This document shows, piece after piece, positions 45,916 to 58,089 of a stretch of DNA of 64,000 bases (positions within the stretch are counted from its first letter, which is position 1; each line of letters begins with the position of its first letter). Location: NCBI RefSeq assembly GCF_028554725.1, contig NC_071667.1:73020001-73084000 (forward strand), given 5' to 3'. Both the position numbers and the translations under genes were made by a program. This DNA comes from Zeugodacus cucurbitae (Eukaryota; Arthropoda; Insecta; Diptera; Tephritidae). The notes beneath the pieces were generated by a model. It was not told the DNA's origin. It did no database searches and saw only the letters and a program-made list of their open reading frames with translations.

Positions 45916-48671
45916 TCTCTTTCCCTGTCACTCAGATTATACGATCTGCTTCCAACTTTAACTTCCGGTAACAGCTTCCATTCACATTTAAATGTAGAAT
46001 TATTAAAATATCATTTTCAAATAGATTTTGTAAGACACACCCAACAAAATATCCGAATTTGCTTTATCCCTTATTGTACTAATATATTTTCGACATATGA
46101 AATGTGAGCTTCCTTATTTTATTTATCTCACAATTTATTAAAATTGCATGCTATAAATATATCTACATCGTTATATGGGCGATTTTTGCAAAATTCGGGT
46201 GTCATTTGCATAGATCGATGCACCCAAGCATATTTGTCTGTAGACCTGTGCGTAGAGCTCCCTCAATTTTGAGCTTGTCATAACTTTCCATTGACAATTT
46301 TATACACAGATACACACCCACAAATATTTTAAGCAATTTTCTAAAAAGCCTGTCAATTTTAAAATAAAATATCGAACTTGCAAATACTTTTTTCTCTGCA
46401 GCCCATTGTCAGCTTTGCATTTTGTCGGTCTATATTTTGTGTGTGTTACCTATTATTATATAACTATAATAGGGCATAACTATAACTGTACTTCCGCGTA
46501 CTCCAACCTCTGGTATGTCTCTTCTACATGTCACCTGCTCTCCCACTCTTTCTCTTATGCTTTACTGCCAGTAAGTGAACCCTCAATGTGTGCTTATTAT
46601 TGCACTAGCATGCCTCTACCAACTGTCATCCACTCTCCATCTCTCTCTCTCTCTCTCTATCTCTCTTATGCTATCCCACCAGTTAGTAACCCCTCAGTTG
46701 CTTCCAAGTATGAGTTACTAAAACTTCTGCGCTGTCAAGTGAAATGAAATTGAAGCAAATTGCATTTACACACAAGACATTTTCGGAACAATTGAAGCAA
46801 TTTGACAAGCTGCAATAAGGGGCGAGATGGTTGACGGGCATTGTACTTGCTGGTTGCAGCAGCAACAGAGACCAACCTGGCTGGAACCCAATTTTTCTTG
46901 CTTTGCTACAATTTTTCAAGCTTCTGCAACTCTGCTTTCTCATATCTCTCTGCGAACTTTGTTACCGCACTCCCTTCCTGCTTTACTTGTTATTGTTGCT
47001 GCTGTAAAATGTTGCAGGTAATTCGATATATTGCAAGTGTGCCCTCAGAACCCTGCTCTCCCCCTTTTAAACAAAACAATTTTTATGATGTGTGGCACAT
47101 CCTTGCTTGGTCAGCTGTGCTGTAACGACCGGCAGCCAACTTCAAGTTTATCACAGAGAGAGCGCAGGCGGGGGAGCGGGGTACTCGGGTACTCCGACAA
47201 CCGGTAGCTGTGCACCGGCAACGGTAAAGACAACGACAGGCGACAGCCAACAGTCATGCCGGCAAAATATGCTGTGGCATTTTTTTGACAATCCGGCATC
47301 TTGCTTCGGCTCTGGCTTGCAGCTGCCTTATCGTCATATCTCACATATAGGCAGCTACTGCATATATAGGTACATATGTGTATCGTTCTGTAGCTGCTTG
47401 TCGAGCCTAGCAGCGCACGCAGTTCGCTTGCTTGTTGCTTTGAACTTTTGTTGAGGCAGACAGTTTGAATACCAAGTAGTTGCTGGGCATTGCCACAAGC
47501 CTCCAATTGTTGACTGCTGCTCTTGTCACACACACATATTCTAGTGTGTGTGTGTACAGCAGCCTAAAATGCTTGACAAGCCATCGCTTGTCACATTCAA
47601 TTCGTTTCTATTTGCTACTTCGTAGCCATGCGCCATGTGCCATGATAGCTTGACTCGGCAGCAATTCACTTTAAATTTGAGTCAAATCACTTGATTCTCG
47701 ATGGACTCCAAGGCGTAGTACTTAAAACGTACAAGTGATTGCCAAAATTGGTCGTTTTATTAGCAGTCATCATAACACACACACACACAGTTATACCGTT
47801 AAGTGTTTATATGTATTTTGTGCTTTGTTTGCGGCTCAATGTCGTTGAATATTTGTAGTCTCTGAGATTAGTAAGTGATTCAGTGATGCTTGTTTGAAGC
47901 GTTTCTTGGTTGTATGCTTGTCGTACACTTGTATTTGATATTTTTGTGGCATGTTGCAATATTGAAATTCCTCTGTTGCTTTCACAAACAAACTGCAATA
48001 TTTGATTGTTTTGTGGATGAGCGGAAATTTGATTACTTTTAAATGGTCAATTTTGAAATGTGTAAGAGGCTAGGAATATTGTTGGTTGTCTTACATATGC
48101 ATATAGATTTCTTCATGTATTTTTTTCGTAAGCTTCGAAAATTTCCTCATATTTTGTAGGCATCTAATTGGGCTGAGAGTTCAAGAAAGTTTCAAAGGCT
48201 TTATGAAAAGAACAATATTTAAAAAAAAAAAAAAATGAATTCGTTAAAATCAAAGGTTTGAATGATTTTTGGGTCAGAATTAATATCAAAGTATACAGAA
48301 GAGATACCAAGATACCCAGTTGCTATCATATAGGGAAGAACTAAATTCCTTTAGCACGTAACATCTTTAGCTGAATATGAAATAAGTGTTATGATTTCGT
48401 TCAGAAGACTTTTAATTTTAGGAAAGACGAACTAGGGTAATTAGTTAAGGGTTATGAAAAGGATGAACTTCACTTGAAACAGTATTATACAAGGGTTTAG
48501 CCAGTTGAGACGGCATATCTTCCAGGGCTCTCAAAGTTCCAATCAAAAAATATTTCACCTTTCATTTCAATGAACCAATACTTTTTTTGGTGCAAAAGTG
48601 GTTTGAACAATATTATTCTTTATTGAAAGATTACCCTCAATACTGAATCAAAGGAATCCAATTTATCGGTC
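45916..48671. other. Non-coding stretch with (TC)n tracts
   Basis: No gene recognised. A (TC)n tract lies at about 46640-46657. A strong acceptor-like TTTTTTCTCTGCAG ends at 46401 with a donor-like CCA|GTAAGTG at 46571, framing a 169-nt interval open in one frame, but codon use there looks unremarkable. The 47.0-47.5 kb part is GC-richer. CA/TG tracts lie near 47528-47555 and 47776-47790. Confidence 0.35.
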
Positions 48672-48857
48672 TTATAGGCTTTCACGAGGTTCCAAGCCGA
48701 TGGAACTTATCGAATATGCACTAACATCTGCCTCTCCGAAGGTTAGAAACATGGCATAAGGACTGAATTCGTTGCGTTTGAAGACAGTGAATTCGAATTT
48801 TCGGATTGAAGGAGCGACTCTAAAACATATATTACTCAATAACGGTCTACTGTACAA
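48672..48857 (-). other. Unrecognised coding-like minus-strand frame, 61 codons
   Basis: The frame reads LSNICFRVAPSIRKFEFTVF, KRNEFSPYAMFLTFGEADVS and AYSISSIGLEPRESL before a stop. Amino-acid composition is balanced, unlike the simple-repeat frames around it, so it could be a piece of a transposon protein or a pseudo-exon. No ATG-led complete protein, splice sites or family motif were recognised. Confidence 0.2.
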
Positions 48858-50970
48858 AAAATTCTTGTCTAGATAGTTGTAGAACCGCGAGGGATCGAGT
48901 AGAGTGCTGAAGATATATTATACATTTCTTTCTTCTTGGTTATGAATGGCCCCTTGCTTCAAATATTGATTTTTAATTAGATGAATGCCTTCTACGAATT
49001 ACTCTCAAACTGAGCTGCCAATATCGATCTAGATCTAAGAAGATCTTTGTGGCTGTGGATCAGCGGTAGTCTCTAAAACAGTCGAGTTTATGCCATCGGA
49101 ACGGAATTAGTTCTTTATCTAGTGTCGGTCAGCCTATTATTGTCCGGTATTCAATTAGAGAAACATATTGAAAAGTAGATAAAGATAGTTCTCAGGAATA
49201 AAAACATGAAAAATAAAATGACAGAGATTTCAGTGAGGTCCTATATCGAATACCGTTACATATTTGTAATAACCTCAATAATTAATTATTAAATAATTAT
49301 GCGCTACAAATGAAAAACACATTTTATTCCAAACACCCACAACCGCAACATTTTCAAGTTCCATTTCATAGCTTCAACTCACTCTAGAGCACCGCAGTTC
49401 AAATCACTTGAGCTCCACTGAACTCAATGCAGCTCAAGAATTCAATTGAATTGAATTCACTTCCAATTGTGTACGCAATAAGTTATCTCATTGCCTGTTT
49501 TACGCTTCGACAAGCAACGCTTACTAGCTGTCTGTCTGTCCGTCCATCCATCCGCCGTTGATACGTCCGCACATGCAGCCACTTCATCTTCGCATGTCTT
49601 TTCCGTCTGTCCGCCACGCTGTTGCCTGACTGTCTACTGCAGTGCTGGTGTTTCGTCAGTTCCTCACCTCACCTCGCAGCAGGCTCCAAGCGTCTACACC
49701 GCCATTGAAGTGTTACTTAGTCGATCGCATTGTACTAAGAGGATTTGCATTTCATTGCTATTGAAATGATTTTGCATCGCTGCCAAAGCGACTTGACGAA
49801 AATGAAAACAAAAAAAAAAAAAAAAAAGACACACAGCGTTGCATGCGAAAAATGCTGCAGTGGGAAAATATGACAACAAAAAGTGGAGAAAAAAAGTAGT
49901 AGACGGCGTCAACGCGAGAGTGTACAGAGTCTTTAGTTGCGCTCAGGTGCCCAACGCGTTGCGCCGTTGTGCATACCCCCGAGTCCCTGAACCCCCGTAG
50001 CGCCGAAGCTCCGAAGCGCTCTGCACAAACCGTTTTTCCATTCACTAATTTAGCTTTAGCTCTTCTGCTTCCATCATTTGCCTATGTGCATTGTGTTGCT
50101 GTTGCGCCTCCACGGGTCTCGTGCATTTGTTGTTATTCTGTATTTTTTGTTTATTACTATTGTTGTTGTTGCTATTCGTAATAAGTTTATTTGCTATAAT
50201 AGCGTTCAATTGTACATTGTTTTGATTTTTATTCTCCCTTTTGGCATTTGCTTGTCTTCGCGCTTGTTGTTCTTCATGTTTTTCGTGTTTTGTTCGTTTT
50301 CCCGTCTCATGCTTCTTTCTAAGTTGTTAGTGTGCTTGTTTTCGGTAGCTGTCTTTCTAAGTATTGTTACAAGTGTTATCTCATTTTATGGCCAACGACA
50401 AGTCGTAAAGTTTCTTGCCACTGCATTTACACTTCCGTCTTCCATCTTCTGCTTGATTCCACAGCTGTGCGCTTCTTTTCATGCTTTGCAACTTTGCATT
50501 CTCGGTTTTGTTGTGGTGTGGGGGCTATTAAAAATTTAGTATTACAAAGTGATTAATTTTTGTCTATTTGACTGTTATTCGGCTTAAATTTGGATTTAAG
50601 GAAATGTGTTTCAAGAATTTTGGAGGTTTACTGTGCTTGGTTGAGTTGAGATATGTAACTCTTCAAGGTTATACAATTGAAGCTTCGCATTTTTTGATTG
50701 TCTAATCATGTTTTACTCTAACTTTGAAGGATGTCTTAATTTTATTCGGCAAATCTAGCAAACTTTTCAAGTATGAACGGCGACTTTTAGATTATGTCAA
50801 ATATACTTGAAACGGTTTGACAAGGCGTTGGTGAATGGAAGATATTCCTTTAACAATAATCAATTTTACCTCGGCCGTTATTTTAAATTTATGTTATGAC
50901 CTAGGGGTCTTACTATGAGATCCATTTAACCCCATCAGATAAGGGTTTGACATTATCCAAGGAAACAGAG
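48858..50970. other. Non-coding stretch with GC-richer part
   Basis: No gene recognised. The 49480-50060 part is GC-richer, with an A-run at about 49808-49827. The 153-codon hydrophobic frame at 50078-50539 is read from T-rich DNA, overlaps another frame of similar character, and is unlikely to be a membrane protein. Confidence 0.35.
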
Positions 50971-51180
50971 ATTTTTTAAATTTCATCGGATTCGCTTGAA
51001 ATTCGCTACTTGGGAGTTTTAGGGATCACGGATTACGAATCCGGTGTCGTTTTTTTTTCAAAATACCGATATGGTGGACGCTTTTTTGAAATATTCATTG
51101 GAGTCGCATGAAACTCGTTACTATGTGGTCCTCGGGGTCGCTGATTAGGAATCCCGTGTCGGTGTACACATTTTAGAAAT
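50971..51180. repeat. Two tandem ~100-110-bp units with GGGGTCGCTGATTA-type core
   Basis: Unit 1 (about 50972-51081) and unit 2 (about 51082-51176) share CGGATTCGCTTGAAATTCGC / TGGAGTCGCATGAAACTCGT, then GGGATCACGGATTACGAATC / GGGGTCGCTGATTAGGAATC, then CGGTGTCG or CGTGTCGG. No coding sequence. Probably a fragment of a larger interspersed or satellite-bearing repeat. Confidence 0.5.
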
Positions 51181-53060
51181 TCACTAAATTGCATCCGTCA
51201 TTTTTAATTTCCAAAAAACTCCAGAAATGAAAATTATAGATTCTTGAGACCTTTTTTAATAGGTATACTCTTCAAGTCTGCCTGGTGTCGAATCTTTTTG
51301 ATGAAGTTTCAATAAAAGACCTAAGTAAAAACGTGATTAATTCTTCAAAGTACAGATGGTAATATCTTTAAACAAGACCAACGCATCTGGAGGTAATTTA
51401 TATTTTGGTTTTCAATATGTTAACTCCTTCGAATGACCATCTATTTGTGACAGAGGACATATGATCATACAGTAGAGATACCATTTTGAGCCAGTATTTA
51501 GAGCCCAAATGCCACCAACAATTAAAAATGCCGTCATGTCTCCATCAAACAGCCGATTCAGGAAAGGAAGCTCTCTAGAATGGGATGGTTTTATGAAAAG
51601 TATTAAAGATGTGATTTCATGACTGTCGGATATTCTTTAGGAGCTTCGAAAACTGCTTCGAAGGGTTTTTGGGGTCGGGGTCTCTTGAAATTAGAGAAGT
51701 TTTCAGTCTAAAATCAGAGACAGTTCCGAAAACTTCCTACGCTTTCTAGATCCTTGGTCTTATATTCGCTATCTGCAACGATCCGATTGCCACGATACTT
51801 AGGTATTTCGGAAGAAATATGAAATCTAGTGCGATCTTTGCTATTGTAAAGACAGTATATATCGTACGGGCTACCACGGCCAACGCAAAGAGTTCAGAGG
51901 TTTATGTTTTCGAAATGGTACAGAGTGGAGTACCCTAATGTCAAAAGAATAAAAATGCTGCACTTATGACAGCCAAGTGATGACAAATTATGTAAGATAC
52001 CACTTTGTTATTGTTGTTTTAATGAATTTAAGTGAAAAAAATACATCGCTCGCCACACTGATCGATTTTGCATGCTCACCGACTCAAGTGCCACCGCCAA
52101 TGTTTTTCCCAGTACTGAGCCAAGAATAAGCAGTAATTACGAAATTTCGCAAAAGGTGTGAAATAAAAGCTGCCGAGTCATTGCTGGGAGAATGTTTTTT
52201 TTTACATTTAACATTTGTATACACTTTTTTTGGAGAAAAAACTATAATAAAAATGAAACTCATGCCGCACATTTAATGAAGCTCAACGAATGAGCTGTGA
52301 ACACCTTTGCCTATTCAGTGTACATGTGTACTTACATAATTGTAGGACTAAATAAATAGCCGTACGCTTAATTTCACCAGCAGCAGTCACTATTTACATA
52401 CCATGCAACCACACACCTACCTGCCGCTGGCCACTCGCCGCCACTTGTGCATATTGTATTTGACCAGTTTTTTTATGAGCTCACAAATCGAGTTGAAAAT
52501 CACTTACCGGCCGGCTGGTTGGCTGGCAGTTAATGCGCAAGCGCGTGAGCGACAACAACAGCAGTCGCACATACTTGTATGGCATAACATAAAAAATGGC
52601 ATGAAAATTAACCGCATGAGTGGTATTATACGTTTAATGCCATTGTAAGTAGTTTTAATGTGTTCGTAAGCTTTAATGTCGCTACGCCAGCTTTATTGTG
52701 TTGTTTTTGCGCGCGCACTGTTTTTTCACTGCTACTACTGCTGTTGGTGCGGCTGTGAAGTGGCGGCCGCCAAAGGCCAGCGGCCTTGCCATTGACCGGC
52801 CAACCGACCTGCGCTTAATATATATATATACACACACATTCTCACACCGTTTGTTGGCTGTGCTTTTATGTCTCTACATGCCGTTGTACAAATTACCGTT
52901 GTGCGTGTACCTTATGCAGCTACGCTATGATGTGCTCGGTATTAAGTGCAGCCGCGGCCAGCTGCGCTCATAAGCTCGCGTGTGGCCAATTGTGTCGGCT
53001 TGTTGACGCGCATGAATTGACATTTTTTTACGCTCACCATAAATGTTTGATGCGAAGCTT
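51181..53060. other. Non-coding stretch with GC-richer part near 52.4-53.0 kb
   Basis: No gene recognised. On the plus strand 52403-52648 is open from an ATG and a donor-like CATT|GTAAGTAG lies at its end. On the minus strand an ATG at 52583-52585 opens 26 codons (MPYKYVRLLLLSLTRLRINC...) directly into a donor GTAAGTG at 52501-52507. The two are mutually overlapping and neither has further support. A short AT-CA tract lies at 52819-52838. Confidence 0.3.
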
Positions 53061-53345
53061 TTTATTTATATTTCATTAATGAAAGTGGGGTGCGAATTGT
53101 TGCACAACTTTAACGAAAATAACCAAAATTATGTAATTAGCCAGATCGGTTTGGCCCTTCTCGACTTTTTTCGAGACTAACGACACAAATTGTTTGTATG
53201 GGTGATTAGAAAATTGTGGATTTAAGACTTTTTGAGGCAATTTTTCTCTCCGTAAAAACCATCCCGGTACCTCTAAAAACATTCTAAACAAAGAATTTAC
53301 GAAATCGGTTCAGCGGTTCTCGAGTTATGCGCTTAGCAACACATT
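53061..53345. repeat. Probable interspersed repeat fragment
   Basis: The block ends AAATCGGTTCAGCGGTTCTC and GAGTTATGCGCTTAGCAACA, wording that I associate with repetitive non-LTR tails in insects; this is recollection, not a comparison made here. The 71-codon minus frame inside it is not recognised. Boundaries are uncertain. Confidence 0.3.
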
Positions 53346-54024
53346 TTGCGATTCATTTTTATATTTTAGAGATGTATATCTTAAGTGAACTTATTCGGAT
53401 GATATTCTGAGCGGTCAAAACTGTCCGGATTCAAAGCTTACAAGACTTTCACTATTGTAATCTTTTTAAAGTAGCATTTAGTGGAAAAGAATCATAAAAA
53501 TAGTTTGAGGTAGTAATAATTGTATTTAAAAAGGTTAGTTGTTCGGTTTTATCACTTGCTATAGTACTACTATACGTCAGAAGAAGTAGTATATACTTCA
53601 GAAATTACATGTCTAGACTCAGAATATCAGACACCTCAGAATTGTAAGAGCAATAAGGCCGGATTCCATGCGACTGAGATAGAATGCTTTCCATATCACT
53701 ACACAATCTAATGTTACTGAGCTTTTTCGGAATAAGTTTATCGAAAGTAAAATTTTAACCATAAAGATATCTGAACTTAATTTGTTCCAAATTTATAATG
53801 AATGATAGACCGAGCCGAGAAGCCCTTAAACAATATTTTTAAGATTCTAAACAATTAGCTCTCAAATATATTATTCCATAAAAGTTAAACAAATATGGGT
53901 CGAAGTAGTTTAAGCCGCCATGTTAGAAACATATTTTCAAGCTTCTTAGCGATTCGTTTTGTTCTTCGATTTTTACATTGAATATATTGGGTCCATTAGC
54001 TAACAAAATGAGAAAAAGGGGTTG
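53346..54024. other. AT-rich non-coding stretch
   Basis: Nothing recognised. Confidence 0.4.
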
Positions 54025-54260
54025 GTGATGCGAACACACAGTCTATTACTCCCAACTGTCAACCCCACCTTCACGCGGTACCCCCTGTTCCATACAAACG
54101 AGGCTCTGACGACCAGGTAAAAGCGGTATATCCTTAGCACCAGCGAGGAGGAAATTCCTACGCCCTGCCAAACAGGAGGCAGACCGGCAGCCCCGGATCC
54201 AGGCACGAATGCAGAAGGCTAATCACATAGTCAGATTAACGAAACCAATCGAGGCTCCGT
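54025..54260. other. Short GC-rich block, probable transposon fragment
   Basis: About 235 bp of GC-rich sequence stands out in AT-rich DNA. The minus frame 54000-54206 reads MPGSGAAGLPPVWQGVGISS and so on, without a family motif. Abrupt composition change at both sides suggests an inserted fragment, perhaps of a retrotransposon. The class is unknown. Confidence 0.3.
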
Positions 54261-57146
54261 GTTCCACATAGGAACTTTGGGAAAATATATAAATGGTTTG
54301 ATAAGCATCCATTAAACTATTCCGAATCGGTCCCGGTTATTAGGTGTTATCTGAATAATAGTTGTTAAACAAAGTACTGAACTAAATAAATCAAACGATG
54401 AGAGGTTCAAACGTAGTGAAAAGCTTTTTGAAACAATCAAAATAATCTTCGTACAAAACAAGACCAAAATTCGTGATCATTAAAGGGGATCTATAGTGTT
54501 GAGTGATTGGTGTTTCCTCATAATGAATACAGCATATTCTTTGAGATAATTGAGAAACCTGATATTGGGAAAAATTTTCACAGTTAATGACTTTTACCAA
54601 ATAACTTTAAGTATATCTATAGATACTTGTCCACGAGTGATGACCTAATTAAACCAAAAAACAACATAGGACATAAATCTAAATATCAGCAAAGGTCTTA
54701 AATTCCCAGGTAAATAAGTCTTTAGATAGCAATAACAAGATTCATTAACGAGAAAGTGAAAAAAAGAATAGCGAAAATATTCTAATACAAAGACACCGAA
54801 AAGTAGTGAACTAACGGTTTATTGTGTCAACATCTTGGAAGGTGCGTACATTCATACATCGTAAGTGAACGCGTAAATATTTCTGAAACCCAACCGGTAG
54901 TTATGTAGGCCAACAGAATGCGACAAGTGAAAGGAGACGTGGGCGTACATATAAACAGAAATCCAAATAGACACACACACATACACTTAGTTACATATGT
55001 ATCTCCACAAATTGACTGCCAAGCATATGAGCAATTCGATTTGCATAACATTAAATTTGGTCAAATATGACAGCGCAAGTAGGCAATAAACAACAACAAC
55101 ACTAACAACAGTGTTAGTAAGCAAGAACGAGAGCAACATCAGAATCTTGGCCGCAGCAGGCAGAGGCTTAAGCAAACGAAACGAAATCCATGGAAATTAT
55201 GCACACTTGTCACACAGTTGAGCTACCGGCTTGTCAGGGTAGTCAGTGCCCCAGTCAGTCAGTCACTCAGATAGATACTATCAATCGGCTATCAAAAGCT
55301 GGCAGCAACAACAAAAGACCTCACCCGCATAAATCCCCCTCAGAAGCGCCAGCGTGCGACGAAAAAAAGTCCATTTTTTATTCCCCACCGGATTCCAATT
55401 TCTCGGCGCTTTGCTTTATATTTACGCAAAATGACGCCAAAACGGCGATATGGCACGACACTCGCTTATTGGCACATAATTGACATATAAAATTAGCATA
55501 ATTTTTCGAGCGGAGCGACATGCCCGGCTTTGCTCTGCTGCCAAAACTCAGTACCGAATTGACTTCTCACATTTGTGGTGGTTGTTGGTTGTTGTGTCGA
55601 AAATGCCTGAAATGCCTATTTAACTTTCTTTCGGCCACCACTCCGGCTTCGGCTATGCTCTTTGGTTACAAATGACTTTGATGATAATAAAATAATTTGC
55701 GTGCCATCGTCCACTATCTGCGCCGATCCGCTTCGTGTATGACAGTCTGGTGGGGGTTGGAGGGGCAGCGTGGCAGCCAGCAGGAAGCAATGCAAACAGC
55801 GGCGGGCATAATTCAAAATAAATTAGAAAAGAAATATTGAAATTGTCTATAATGGTCAGGAATGGTCAAGAATGAATAATAAAGTGCCTATTTGTCTGCC
55901 TTGTCTCGCTTAGAGAAATTTATGCGTAGATTTTGGCTTTGGCTCTGTGTGTTTAGTTTGTTAGACAAATTTACTTTAATTTCAGAGATACATATTTAAA
56001 TGGCAAGAGGGGTGCGGTCGTGTGGTGTTCGTAATTTGACAATGTCAGCGTTGGTGGGAGACTTGTCTACAATATGGTGACAGAATTGTTTCGAAAATAT
56101 GCTTTAAGAGCAATAAAATACATTGTTGGAGTAGCAAATGTAGGTCAGATAGAGTTAAATTAATCCTTAGAGTGCTTTATATGGTTTTTCCCTTTGTCAT
56201 TCAATTGAGTGAAGAGGCGAAACATGTAAGAGAAAGAGGATAAAAATGTATTTATAATGAAAACTAAGTAATATTTGAAATTCATTGTCAAGCTACTAGA
56301 AGCACAAGATGCAAAGAAAAAACAGATACTATTTTTACGTTATTCGGTCCCGGTAAATAAAGGTGGTAGTAATCGAATAGGTCAGAATACTAATAATATA
56401 CCTTAAACATCTTTAAAGGATCTAAACATTTGTATTCAATTACAAAAAGTATTCTGAAAAGCTAGTGCCTGACGCAAAAAATTGTCTTCCTATTTGAAAT
56501 TAGAGGTGTCTGAAGCGTTCTGTTTCTTACAAACCAACGGCAGCATCTACAGAACTTCCATGGTAACTGCTAGCTCATCATAGTAGTTGATTTTTGTAGT
56601 ACTGATGGTTGATTGATTAGAGAAATAATGTATGTAGAAAGTATTCCATTTCGTAATATTTATCTTATGTTCCAGATGAAGAAAACAATGAGCCAAATGA
56701 ATTAACAATGAGATCTTTGAATAGGAAAGAAACCATTTCTTTATTGTCATCGATGAATATAATCTATTTTCCATACCATATTTCTAGCAACAAACCAAAA
56801 ATTTTGGAATCATGGTAAACTTTTCTCACTAGACTGATAATGTGTTAAATATGGAGTGGCGGAATGTTAAACATCTGAGCTGAGATCAATAAAATTCAAT
56901 ATTATTGATGAAAGTAAAAGTAAACGAAGGCTCACAACTTCTATGGTTTCCAATAGATGTTTTATTTTATAGATGTCATTTGTTTTGCTCCTATTTGAAG
57001 GTTATAACCCAATCCAAGTGAAAACGTTCATTTAATACATTGAATTAATGAAACAATTATATTCAGGATCAAGTAATTAATTTCTCATATTTAGTTGTAA
57101 AATTAAATTGCGCTAGATGGCGCTGTAGTACAATGTTCTGCTATTA
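54261..57146. other. Non-coding stretch
   Basis: No gene recognised. An acceptor-like TTTACTTTAATTTCAG ends near 55985, without a supported donor. The part at 55190-55830 is GC-richer, with overlapping open frames that carry no motif. CTAGATGGCGCTGTAG at 57113-57128 resembles the CTCF core motif. Confidence 0.35.
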
Positions 57147-57493
57147 CAGTGGAACTTCCATAACTCGAACTTCTATAACTCGAAGATCTCTATAACTGAA
57201 AGTTTTGAACTGGCAATAGAAGTAAAATTTCATAAATGATGTAACAAGGGCATGGGATACAGAGGTTAAGAGCCAAACAATAGCAAACTACAATAAACAA
57301 AATTACAGAATACATGTTTTGATGTATTTAACTAAAACTTTTTGGGAAGTAAGTAAATAAAAATCTGGGTAAATCTATATTTTACAGCTTTTTGAAAAAT
57401 TGTATGTTTTAATGAAAATTCTATAACTCAAAGTCTCTCCAACTCGAAGTATTTTTGTGGATTATGGTGATTAGAGTTAGAAAAGTTCGACTG
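57147..57493 (-). mobile_element. Short TIR element (MITE), copy C, longest and inverted
   Basis: The element begins CAGTGGAACTTCCATAACTC and ends AGTTCGACTG, 347 bp, with TA on both sides (57145-57146 and 57494-57495). Its right end, read on the minus strand, matches the left ends of copies A and B (CTAACTCTAATCACCATAAT, then ACTTCGAGTTGGAGAGACTT), so it lies in inverted orientation. The left end repeats the word TATAACTCGAA several times. Its interior is longer than in A and B and may be closer to the ancestral form. Confidence 0.85.
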
Positions 57494-58028
57494 TATTTGT
57501 TTTTAAAAAAATAAAAATCTTAATTGGGAGATTCATAGAACACGATTGAAAATTTCATAGTTTTTCCAATAAAAAAAGCGAACATTATCGTAAAAAATGG
57601 TTTTTTTGCAATATTTTATAAAAAATTACATATATATATGAAACAATAAAATTTCATGTATCTCAAATTCAAATTGTAAATAATTTTTTTTTGTTGATTG
57701 TTGTTATTGTTGACAATTTTTTATTCTAAGCCCTAATCTGTTTAAACAAAGCATTTGATATTGACACTCTTATCATTCAAGGTTGTTTTTGTTATTGCAC
57801 TACTTTTCGGTTATACTGTCTTCGACTTAAGCCAAATTCACAAAAATTTCCTACCAAAAACAGCTGTTTCACTGTATTTATTAGCAAATACAATTTTCTG
57901 GAAGCCTGTAAATATTATTTGTTGTTATTTGTGTTGTTACTGCTGCCGGCATATGAGAATTAGGTCAGCATACATATGCACGCATTTGACTCGCGTATCA
58001 AATCACTTGTTTGCTCACCTAATTTCAG
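57494..58028. other. AT-rich non-coding stretch
   Basis: No gene recognised. The frame 57755-58093 is hydrophobic and runs on through the candidate exon at 58029-58089. Confidence 0.35.
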
Positions 58029-58089
58029 CTTCAATGAATGGCTTTGAACTGGATTTGTTGCAAACACACACCCACAAACGCTCAAGCAG
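58029..58089 (+). other. Candidate exon, 61 nt
   Basis: The interval is flanked by CACCTAATTTCAG upstream and AAGCAG|GTAAGC downstream, both good splice signals. One frame is open (SMNGFELDLLQTHTHKRSS), the others contain stops. An ATG lies six bases inside. The peptide is not recognised and part of it reads a CACACAC tract, so support is weak. Confidence 0.2.

Noticed and set aside
46402..46570. 169-nt interval between a strong acceptor and GTAAGTG as an exon
   Set aside because: The donor context (CCA|GTAAGTG) is only moderate and the sequence is pyrimidine-rich with CT-type simple tracts downstream, so I did not list it as a separate exon.
50078..50539. 153-codon hydrophobic frame resembling a membrane protein
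   Set aside because: T-rich DNA gives Phe/Leu/Val/Ile-rich frames; a second phase of the same DNA is also open, and no domain or splice context supports it.
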